Positions 22,743-27,642 of a DNA stretch of 27,642 bases are shown here, one piece after another. The notes below the pieces were generated by a model. That model made no database searches and was not told the origin of the DNA. It worked only from the letters and a program-made list of their open reading frames with translations. Position 1 is the stretch's first letter; each line of letters begins with the position of its first letter. The DNA comes from Candidatus Saccharibacteria bacterium UBA4387 (GTDB lineage Bacteria > Patescibacteriota > Saccharimonadia > Saccharimonadales > Saccharimonadaceae). A program made the translations under genes and the position numbers. The stretch lies in NCBI GenBank assembly GCA_002391075.1, contig DGRN01000032.1, positions 1 to 27,642 of the forward strand, read 5' to 3'.

Positions 22743-23804
22743 CTATGCTTCGTTGCTAGCGGCAGCCGCCTCGCGAACCTTTGCTTCGATTTCAGACATC
22801 AGCTCTGGCTTTTCTTTGAAGAGGCGCTTGACGGCTTCGCGACCCTGACCGAGCGTTTCGCCGTTATACTTGATGAAGGCGCCGGCTTTTTCGAGAATTC
22901 CGTATTGGACGCCGAGATCCAGCACATCGCCAGATTTACTTACACCCTCGTTATACATGATATCGAATTCGGCAGTGCGGAACGGGGCCGCAATCTTGTT
23001 TTTCACAACCTTAATCTTTGTGCGGTTGCCGGCGATATTGTCACCGTCCTTGATTTGGCCGATGCGGCGAATATCGATACGCACTGAGGCATAGAATTTT
23101 AGAGCATTACCGCCAGTTGTGGTTTCTGGATTGCCGAACATGACGCCAATCTTCATGCGAATCTGATTGATAAAGATAACCGTGGCTTTTGTCTTGCTAA
23201 TGACGCCAGTCAGCTTGCGCATAGCCTGAGACATGAGACGAGCTTGCAAGCCCATCTGCGCGTCGCCCATGTCGCCGTCGATTTCGGCTTGCGGCACGAG
23301 TGCGGCTACAGAGTCAACAATAATGAGGTCGACCGCACCGCTGCGAACGAGTGTTTCGCAGATTTCGAGCGCCTGCTCGCCGTTGTCTGGCTGCGAAATA
23401 AGCAAGTTGCCGGTATCTACGCCGATTTTACGCGCGTAGGCTGGATCTAGAGCGTGCTCCGCATCGATGAACGCGGCTTGGCCGCCCTGTTTTTGAATTT
23501 CCGCAATCGCATGTAGCGCTAGCGTGGTTTTACCAGATGATTCCGGGCCGTAAATCTCGATAATGCGACCTTTCGGATAGCCGCCGCCCAAAGCCAAGTC
23601 GAGCGCCAAAGAACCTGACGAGAAAAGCTCTACGTCAATCTTTGACTGCTCGCCTAATTTCATAATCGAGCCATCACCAAACTGTTTTGTAATCTGAGAC
23701 AATGCTAAGCTGAGGGCTTGCTTTTTACCGTCATCCTGAGCCTGGTCTTTTTTAGTTTTTGAATCTTTTTCAGTCGCCACCTCGTCCTGATTTTTCTTAG
23801 CCAT
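22743..23804 (-). CDS. recA: Recombinase RecA
   Basis: ATP-dependent strand-exchange protein for recombinational repair and for integrating DNA taken up by transformation. The 353-aa product has Walker A GPESSGKT (86-93), the LIIVDSVAAL strand (Walker B), the NQIRMKIGVMFGNPETTTGGNALKF region (loop L2 area) and the usual C-terminal domain. An extra Lys/Asp/Gln-rich stretch of about 25 residues precedes the core (QALSLALSQITKQFG...). The C-terminus lacks a long acidic tail. AAAGGAGG, a full Shine-Dalgarno site, lies just before ATG 23804. No GAAC-N4-GTTC LexA box is visible upstream. recX follows by 2 nt. Confidence 0.98.
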   Translation of the reverse strand: MAKKNQDEVATEKDSKTKKDQAQDDGKKQALSLALSQITKQFGDGSIMKLGEQSKIDVELFSSGSLALDLALGGGYPKGRIIEIYGPESSGKTTLALHAIAEIQKQGGQAAFIDAEHALDPAYARKIGVDTGNLLISQPDNGEQALEICETLVRSGAVDLIIVDSVAALVPQAEIDGDMGDAQMGLQARLMSQAMRKLTGVISKTKATVIFINQIRMKIGVMFGNPETTTGGNALKFYASVRIDIRRIGQIKDGDNIAGNRTKIKVVKNKIAAPFRTAEFDIMYNEGVSKSGDVLDLGVQYGILEKAGAFIKYNGETLGQGREAVKRLFKEKPELMSEIEAKVREAAAASNEA

Positions 23805-23852
23805 TTTACCTCCTTTGATAATATATATTTTAACTTATGCTTCTCTTTAATT

Positions 23853-24260
23853 CTAGTGGTAACGCAAAGCGCGCAAGAGTTCGTCGCGCGTATAATGCGG
23901 ACGATCATAGACGCCTTCGTAAGCAGGCAAATTTTCGAAGAAATAATAGATTAAATCATTAAGCCGGCGAGCATTTTCTTCGCTAAAGCTACCGTCGCGG
24001 CCAACCTTGTCGTTCAGACGATTGACAAGGTAGATATTTTCACAATTGCCATCTTTCAGGTTAATTCCGACGCCAAAAATATCCGACGGCTGGCTATGGT
24101 AGCGAGCCAGCAAACAATCGCGCAGCGCGAGCATATACTCATCGCCCGCAATCATGATGCCTTTACTAGTATCAAACACGGCCCAAATATAACCGTCTAG
24201 CTCTTCGCAAATATAATTAACGTCCTTTTGGGAAAGTTTCATTTTTCTAATAATTTTCAT
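23853..24260 (-). CDS. DUF5674-like hypothetical protein
   Basis: A 135-aa soluble protein. It starts MKIIRKMKLSQ and contains WAVFDTSKGIMIAGDEYMLALRD and SDIFGVGINLKDGNCENIYLVNRLND, an arrangement like the DUF5674 family (KII start, V.D....M...E, G.N strand, iN near the middle-end) as I remember it; I cannot confirm this without a profile search. A GTG start 6 nt earlier is open, but AAGGAG overlaps it and lies 5 nt before ATG 24260, which decides the start. It precedes recA by 48 bp on the same strand. Function unknown. Confidence 0.6.
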   Translation of the reverse strand: MKIIRKMKLSQKDVNYICEELDGYIWAVFDTSKGIMIAGDEYMLALRDCLLARYHSQPSDIFGVGINLKDGNCENIYLVNRLNDKVGRDGSFSEENARRLNDLIYYFFENLPAYEGVYDRPHYTRDELLRALRYH

Positions 24261-24375
24261 TTTCACTCCTTGTTCATATTTTTTGAATATGTTTTAAAAG
24301 ATAGCATCTCGCCCTCGCGCCTCGAACCACAAGCGTAATACTTTTGCATTTTTTCGCAAAAATGGCATAAAATTA

Positions 24376-24384
24376 TGATAAAAT
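24376..24384 (+). promoter_or_regulatory. Possible extended -10 promoter of yebC
   Basis: TGA-TAAAAT in an A/T-rich stretch; an overlapping TATAAT at 24384-24389 is an alternative. No good -35 is seen. The leader carries TTGGAG before ATG 24419. Confidence 0.4.
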
Positions 24385-24418
24385 ATAATAAATTAGCAAA
24401 AATACAATTGGAGTTTAA

Positions 24419-25120
24419 ATGAGCGGACACAGCAAATGGGCCACCACCAAGCGCCAGAAAGCCGTCGTTGACGCAAAACGAGGCGCGCTTTTCACGAAAA
24501 TCGGAAACCAAATCGCAATCGCGGCACGTAGCGGTACCGATCCAGCAATGAACCCATCTCTCGCGATGGTGCTCGAAAAAGCTCGTCTAGCAAATATGCC
24601 GAAGGCAAACATCGAACGCGCGATTGCTCGCGTGGCCGATAAGAGTGCGGCGGCGCTGATTGAGGAAACTTATGAGGCTTACGGCCCTGGCGGCATTGGC
24701 TTGATTATCGAGGTTGCCACCGACAACAAGAATCGCACCATGCCAGAGGTGCGCCACACTTTGGACAAGAACGGCGGACGCATGGCCGACCCAGGCTCTG
24801 TGATGTTCCAGTTTACGCGCAAGGGCGTGATTTTCACGAAAGCTAAAGGCGATGAAGTTATGATGGCGGCGCTTGATGCCGGCGCGGAAGATGTCGCCGA
24901 CGAAGATGACGGCACGACGATTTATACTGCCGCAAGCGACTTGATGAAAGTACGCGCTGCGCTTCTCGATGGCGGTATAGAAATTGACTCCGCCGAGTTG
25001 CAGTACGTTCCTAACAATACTGTCCCGGTCGACGAAGAAACTAGCGCGAAGGTCGAAAAGTTGCTCGATGCAATCGATGACTTAGACGACGTCGTTGCAG
25101 TTCATACAAACGCTGAATAA
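24419..25120 (+). CDS. yebC: YebC/PmpR/TACO1 family protein
   Basis: The 233-aa protein begins MSGHSKWATTKRQKAVVDAKRG, the hallmark of the family, and contains NIERAI, YEAYGPGGIGLIIEVATDNKNRT and ALDAGAEDV, covering all three family domains at normal length. Members have been described as DNA-binding regulators and, more recently, as ribosome-associated factors that help translate proline-rich stretches; the second role would suit a genome coding for the very Pro-rich tail at the start of this window, which is only inference. TTGGAG lies before the ATG. It is a single gene with its own terminator. Confidence 0.95.
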   Translation: MSGHSKWATTKRQKAVVDAKRGALFTKIGNQIAIAARSGTDPAMNPSLAMVLEKARLANMPKANIERAIARVADKSAAALIEETYEAYGPGGIGLIIEVATDNKNRTMPEVRHTLDKNGGRMADPGSVMFQFTRKGVIFTKAKGDEVMMAALDAGAEDVADEDDGTTIYTAASDLMKVRAALLDGGIEIDSAELQYVPNNTVPVDEETSAKVEKLLDAIDDLDDVVAVHTNAE

Positions 25121-25130
25121 AAAGTATCAA

Positions 25131-25154
25131 AAAGGCTCCCTCGCGGGAGTCTTT
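25131..25154. terminator. Terminator shared by yebC and the convergent rimK-like gene
   Basis: Stem AAAGGCTCCC/GGGAGTCTTT (one G-T pair), loop TCGC, with T runs on both strands (TTTTTTG on plus, CCTTTTTGA on minus). Confidence 0.85.
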
Positions 25155-25159
25155 TTTGT

Positions 25160-26071
25160 TTAAGCACCGATGCGATCGCGATGATTCGTGCGCTTGGCGT
25201 TGCGTTCGACATATTCGATCATTTTGCTGGCCACGTTGCGACCGGTGATTTTTTCGATGCCGAAGCCCGGCGAAGCGTTTACTTCGAGTACGAGCGGACC
25301 ACGCGAAGAGCGCATGAGATCGACGCCGGCGACGCTCAAGCCCATGACTTTTGCGGCCTTGACGGCAACTTTTTCTTCTTCTGGGGTCAATTTGATGATT
25401 TTACCGTTGCCACCCTTGTGAAGATTGGAGCGAAAATCATCGTCGAGACTTTGGCGCTGCATGCTTGCAACCACACGACCGCCAACCACGAAGGCACGAA
25501 TATCCGTACCGGCCGATTCTTTGATGAACTCCTGAAGTAAAATGTTTGTACCGTTGTCGTTCGTGAGATAGAAAGCCTGCAAAACGGACTTGGCGGCCTT
25601 TTTTGTCTCTGCTAAGACCACGCCGTTGCCATGCGTACCGCTAGCCAATTTGATGATGACTGGACAGCCGTCGAGCTGATCGAGCAAATCGTCAATATCG
25701 GCCGTGTTGCGTGAAACGACAGTTTTCGGAATGTCGACGCCATACTTTGCAAGCAATTGAGTCGAGCGGAGTTTGTTGCGAGCGCGCGAGATAGCGAGAG
25801 ATTTCGAAAGACAGTAGTCGCCCTGCATCTCGAGCTGGCGGACAATCATAGTGCCATACTGAGTCATGTTAGACGCAATTCGCGGAATGACCGCATCAAA
25901 ATGTTCAAGGGGCTTACCCTTGTAAAAAACCTGATTTTTGCCCTGCTCGATAGAAATGTAGCAGTTCTTGTATTTGATCACGCGAACGTCGTGACCACGC
26001 TTTTCTGCTTCCTCAACCAGGCGACGCGTCGAATAGTTGGCGTTGCCGTTCGAAAGAATTGCGATTTTCAT
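25160..26071 (-). CDS. rimK: RimK-family ATP-grasp ligase
   Basis: ATP-grasp enzyme that adds amino acids, classically glutamate, to a carboxylate such as the C-terminus of ribosomal protein S6. The 303-aa product has the pre-ATP-grasp domain (MKIAILSNGNANYSTRRLVEEAEKRGHD), the ATP-binding strand VIIKLASGTHGNGVVL, LLQEFI hinge, DIRAFVVGGRVVASMQR, and the metal-site strand LVLEVNASPGFGIEK. Length matches RimK (about 300). The substrate is not certain: related enzymes make other ligations, and S6 is not in the window. A strong promoter about 115 bp upstream gives it an unusually long leader for this region. Confidence 0.85.
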   Translation of the reverse strand: MKIAILSNGNANYSTRRLVEEAEKRGHDVRVIKYKNCYISIEQGKNQVFYKGKPLEHFDAVIPRIASNMTQYGTMIVRQLEMQGDYCLSKSLAISRARNKLRSTQLLAKYGVDIPKTVVSRNTADIDDLLDQLDGCPVIIKLASGTHGNGVVLAETKKAAKSVLQAFYLTNDNGTNILLQEFIKESAGTDIRAFVVGGRVVASMQRQSLDDDFRSNLHKGGNGKIIKLTPEEEKVAVKAAKVMGLSVAGVDLMRSSRGPLVLEVNASPGFGIEKITGRNVASKMIEYVERNAKRTNHRDRIGA

Positions 26072-26186
26072 CTTTCTACTCCAATTAGGTGTCTTTTCTT
26101 CTAGTATTGTAGCGGATTTTTGCTAGTTGTCATCTAGTTTTTGCCTCGAAAAACACAAAAATCACGCAAACTAGTTATCCATTTTA

Positions 26187-26215
26187 ATTATATCACTTTT
26201 GGGCAGAAAAGTCAA
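26187..26215 (-). promoter_or_regulatory. Strong sigma70-type promoter upstream of rimK
   Basis: Minus strand TTGACT (26215-26210), 17-bp spacer, TGA-TATAAT (26192-26187), the best promoter match in the window. It leaves a leader of about 109 nt before ATG 26071. The leader contains three CTAGTT copies or near-copies on one strand or the other and no clear riboswitch. The 201-bp gap 26072-26272 holds only this and the PH-gene promoter. Confidence 0.7.
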
Positions 26216-26257
26216 TAGTTTCATATACTTATGGGGCTGGAAAAAGTGCGAGTTTTA

Positions 26258-26266
26258 TGTTAAAAT
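26258..26266 (+). promoter_or_regulatory. Extended -10 promoter of the PH-domain gene (leaderless)
   Basis: TGT-TAAAAT, 6 nt before ATG 26273; no Shine-Dalgarno site is present. Confidence 0.6.
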
Positions 26267-26272
26267 ATAAAT

Positions 26273-26878
26273 ATGAAGAAAGAGCTGGCGAGCATACGAA
26301 GCGCCAAAAGCGCTAAGCAGTACACTGATGTCGACCTCGAAAAGGACGAATACGTAGTACTTTGCCTCGAACGATCAAGAATTGGCATCATTGGAATTTG
26401 GTGCTGCGTGGGAGTTATTATCCTGGTACTTTGCCTAACTTTAATTGCGGTAATTGGAAACGGGGAGACGATTGCGGCGCTATCTTATATTAAACTTAAC
26501 GAGCAGATGCTGCACGGTTTGCGCGTGTTGATGTTTGCACTGTTTGCGCTGATTATTGCGGCAGGCTTTATCGGTCAGTATATCTATAACGGCAACAAAA
26601 TGTATATCACGAATATGCGCGTGATCCAGAAAATTCGCAATTCTCTGTTCTCGAACTCGACGAATATTATCGATTTGAAGCGTATCGAGGACGTGTCGTA
26701 TAAGCAGGTTTCATTGACGGATCATTTGTTTAGGTTCGGAACTTTGCGACTTTCGACGGTTGGCGAAGAGACGACTTATACTTTCCCGATGCTCGACACG
26801 CCGCGCGACGAAGTGAAAACAATTTCGCATCTCGTGCACGAGCGCAAAAATTCAAAGAAGAGCACGGCCGAAGAATAA
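26273..26878 (+). CDS. Bacterial PH-domain membrane protein
   Basis: A 201-aa protein with two membrane helices (about 37-62 and 81-105) followed by a bacterial PH-like (YdbS/bPH_2 type) domain: NKMYITNMRVIQKI is the typical Y.(I/L)T..R(V/L) strand, then IIDLKRIEDVSYKQ and FRFGTLRLSTVGEETTYTF. This N-terminal two-helix plus PH layout is common in Gram-positive and CPR membranes; its ligand is unknown. The first 36 residues are charged and cytoplasmic. It is a single gene with a leaderless-type promoter and a strong terminator shared with the convergent prepilin gene. Confidence 0.82.
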   Translation: MKKELASIRSAKSAKQYTDVDLEKDEYVVLCLERSRIGIIGIWCCVGVIILVLCLTLIAVIGNGETIAALSYIKLNEQMLHGLRVLMFALFALIIAAGFIGQYIYNGNKMYITNMRVIQKIRNSLFSNSTNIIDLKRIEDVSYKQVSLTDHLFRFGTLRLSTVGEETTYTFPMLDTPRDEVKTISHLVHERKNSKKSTAEE

Positions 26879-26880
26879 AA

Positions 26881-26904
26881 AGTCCCCCGAGTGGGGGATT
26901 TTTT
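26881..26904. terminator. Bidirectional terminator between the PH gene and the distal prepilin
   Basis: Stem AGTCCCCC/GGGGGATT (one G-T pair), loop GAGT, with TTTTTT on plus and TTTTT on minus. Confidence 0.85.
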
Positions 26905-27301
26905 AGTTGCGGCTGTTTTTGACGAATTCTTCTTCTTTCTCCATCCTGGAGCGAAGGACATATTCTTGACATTGACCATTTTCGCAGTTAGCCGGCTCGT
27001 AAACATATTCGCAGTCGACACCTTTAGCCCAAATATTGTATCCGTTCGTGTCCGTAAAGAGGTTCGGGTCAATCCACGGCAACGTTTCTGGGCTCTCGAT
27101 TCGCTCTGGATAGTAGCCCTTTTGCGCGTAATACCCTTCTTCGAGCGCATAGTACATGGCGTTGATTGCCGTTTTGCGCCGCTCGTCGCGCTTCATGGCG
27201 TCGATATTTCGCTGTTGAATAAAGAATAGAACCACAAAAATACCAGAGATAATAACACAAATCATCAACTCGAGCATCGTGAATGCTTTTTTCGTTTTCA
27301 T
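26903..27301 (-). CDS. Type IV prepilin-like protein (monocistronic)
   Basis: A 132-aa protein with a class III signal: MKTKKA | FTMLELMICVIISGIFVVLFF, cleaved after A6 (Ala in place of Gly) with the conserved Glu5 at E11. The rest is a small globular domain with ALEEGYYAQKGYYPE, as in many pseudopilins and major pilins, and Cys pairs (VDCEY, NCENGQCQ). The frame is open to 27415, but ATG 27301 is chosen because an extended TATAAT lies 6 nt upstream and the upstream residues would come from the promoter DNA. Small size and a separate promoter suggest a major pilin or a pilin-like adhesin distinct from the four-gene cluster at 3575-7569. Confidence 0.82.
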   Translation of the reverse strand: MKTKKAFTMLELMICVIISGIFVVLFFIQQRNIDAMKRDERRKTAINAMYYALEEGYYAQKGYYPERIESPETLPWIDPNLFTDTNGYNIWAKGVDCEYVYEPANCENGQCQEYVLRSRMEKEEEFVKNSRN

Positions 27302-27307
27302 GACATT

Positions 27308-27335
27308 ATTATAACATCGGACGCTATTCTGTGCA
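27308..27335 (-). promoter_or_regulatory. Promoter of the distal prepilin (leaderless)
   Basis: Minus strand TGCACA (27335-27330, weak), 16-bp spacer, TGT-TATAAT (27313-27308), 6 nt to ATG 27301. Confidence 0.6.
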
Positions 27336-27372
27336 TTTTTTGTCGACAGGACTGGAAATCTTGCGGGGAATC

Positions 27373-27381
27373 TGTTATGAT
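27373..27381 (+). promoter_or_regulatory. Extended -10 promoter of the CAT-anticodon tRNA
   Basis: TGT-TATGAT; transcription would start near 27388, immediately before the 5' arm of the inverted repeat that flanks the tRNA. Confidence 0.5.
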
Positions 27382-27389
27382 AGTTAGGT

Positions 27390-27498
27390 AAATACCTTTT
27401 CATTAGTGGCACCATAGCTCAGTTGGTTAGAGCGTAGGACTCATAAGCCTAAGGTCACTGGTTCGATCCCAGTTGGTGCTACCATTGAAAGGGTATTT
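27390..27498 (+). repeat. 13-bp inverted repeat flanking the tRNA
   Basis: AAATACCTTTTCA (27390-27402) and TGAAAGGGTATTT (27486-27498) are complementary except for one G-U pair. In the precursor RNA they would pair around the whole tRNA; the 3' arm runs into TTTTT and may also act in termination. Confidence 0.6.
27408..27484 (+). tRNA. tRNA with anticodon CAT (elongator Met, or Ile-lysidine)
   Basis: Acceptor GGCACCA/TGGTGCT (one G-U), D-arm AGCTCAGTTGGTTAGAGC, anticodon loop CTCATAA with CAT at 27442-27444, T-arm ACTGGTTCGATCCCAGT, discriminator A, encoded CCA. The body resembles elongator tRNA-Met; the initiator feature of an unpaired first base is absent. tRNA-Ile(CAT), the TilS substrate, cannot be fully excluded by eye. 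The anticodon stem has an A-G mismatch at its loop end. Confidence 0.93.
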
Positions 27499-27540
27499 TT
27501 GTTACGGAGGTAAATTATTGCGGAGGCGAACTACGTTCTC

Positions 27541-27587
27541 ATCTCACTCCTGCATTTTTGCACAAAAAATGGCGGAAGGAGTGAGAT
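27541..27587. repeat. Inverted copy of the tRNA-Ser 3' end
   Basis: ATCTCACTCCT (27541-27551) is the exact reverse complement of AGGAGTGAGAT (27577-27587), which is the T-stem/acceptor part of the tRNA-Ser gene. Between them lies the tRNA's CCA, a T run on the minus strand and a TGCA-AAAA-TGCA hairpin. Confidence 0.6.
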
Positions 27588-27642
27588 TCGAACTCACGGT
27601 GGTTATTCGCCACGCCGGTTTTCAAGACCGGTGCCTTAAACC
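27570..27642 (-). tRNA. tRNA-Ser(TGA), 3' part (5' end outside window)
   Basis: Read on the minus strand: anticodon arm ACCGGTCTTGAAAACCGGC with anticodon TGA (decodes UCA), a long class II variable arm, T-arm GTGAGTTCGAATCTCAC, acceptor TCCTTCC, discriminator G and encoded CCA at 27572-27570, followed by TTTTTT. The acceptor 5' strand and most of the D-arm lie past base 27642. Confidence 0.93.

Noticed and set aside
23805..23852. LexA/SOS box upstream of recA
   Set aside because: No GAAC-N4-GTTC or similar palindrome is visible; only A/T-rich -10-like boxes and the AAAGGAGG ribosome site are seen.
24263..24511. Minus-strand open frame across the yebC start
   Set aside because: It overlaps the conserved MSGHSKW start of yebC and both promoter regions, and has no recognisable domain.
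27570..27642. tRNA-Ser with anticodon TGA as a suppressor of the comEC UGA codons
   Set aside because: Anticodon UGA pairs with UCA codons, not UGA; it is an ordinary serine tRNA.

Overview
The window looks like ordinary chromosome from a member of Candidatus Saccharibacteria (TM7, Patescibacteria/CPR). I infer this from small, tightly packed genes, a monoderm-type envelope gene set (LTA-synthase family, G5/DUF348 muralytic protein, prepilins, ComEC without a visible metallo-beta-lactamase domain), a very short TsaB, and CPR-style hypothetical proteins; I could not search a database. I see no rRNA, CRISPR array, insertion sequence or prophage. The code is standard: TGA ends at least five genes here, four of them in ATGA stop/start overlaps.

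Layout. 1-1743 (-): a partial gene for a DHH-phosphoesterase-like protein that has lost its catalytic residues and carries a long Pro/Ala/Glu tail. 1903-2304 (+): ribosomal protein S20 with a histone-H1-like Lys/Ala tail. 2366-3354 (-): rnhA and a CYTH-like gene. 3431-3517 (+): tRNA-Leu(CAG). 3575-10628 (-): a surface/pilus block with a 209-aa membrane protein, a 797-aa secreted protein and four prepilin-like proteins in the order H-I-J-K (FimT-PilV-PilW-PilX), read here as a minor-pilin tip complex and a candidate tip adhesin. 10697-14476 (-): rny, tsaB, tsaE and comEC; the comEC frame is interrupted by two in-frame TGA codons. 14576-16483 (+): LTA-synthase family protein. 16527-20517 (-): metG, a tail-anchored acidic protein, ksgA and a G5/DUF348 protein with a C-terminal lysozyme-like domain. 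20556-22051: tilS (-) and a PRC-barrel gene (+). 21988-24260 (-): recX, recA and a DUF5674-like gene. 24419-25120 (+): yebC. 25160-26071 (-): rimK-like ligase. 26273-26878 (+): bacterial PH-domain membrane protein. 26903-27301 (-): another prepilin. 27408-27484 (+): tRNA with anticodon CAT. 27570-27642 (-): 3' part of tRNA-Ser(TGA).

Regulation. At nine genes a good -10 hexamer (usually TATAAT, often TGn-extended) lies 6-8 nt upstream of the start codon, so the transcripts should be leaderless. Operon-internal genes and a few others (recA, yebC, the PRC gene, the DUF5674-like gene) instead have clear Shine-Dalgarno sites. These promoters also fix several start codons (rnhA, comEC, the G5 protein, the distal prepilin).

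How the genes fit together. DNA uptake (pilins plus ComEC) and recombination (RecA/RecX) lie close together, as expected of a naturally competent epibiont. The state of comEC (two UGA codons, each followed at 12-14 nt by an inverted repeat) decides whether this strain can import DNA. It and the pilus-tip block are the most interesting points in the window.
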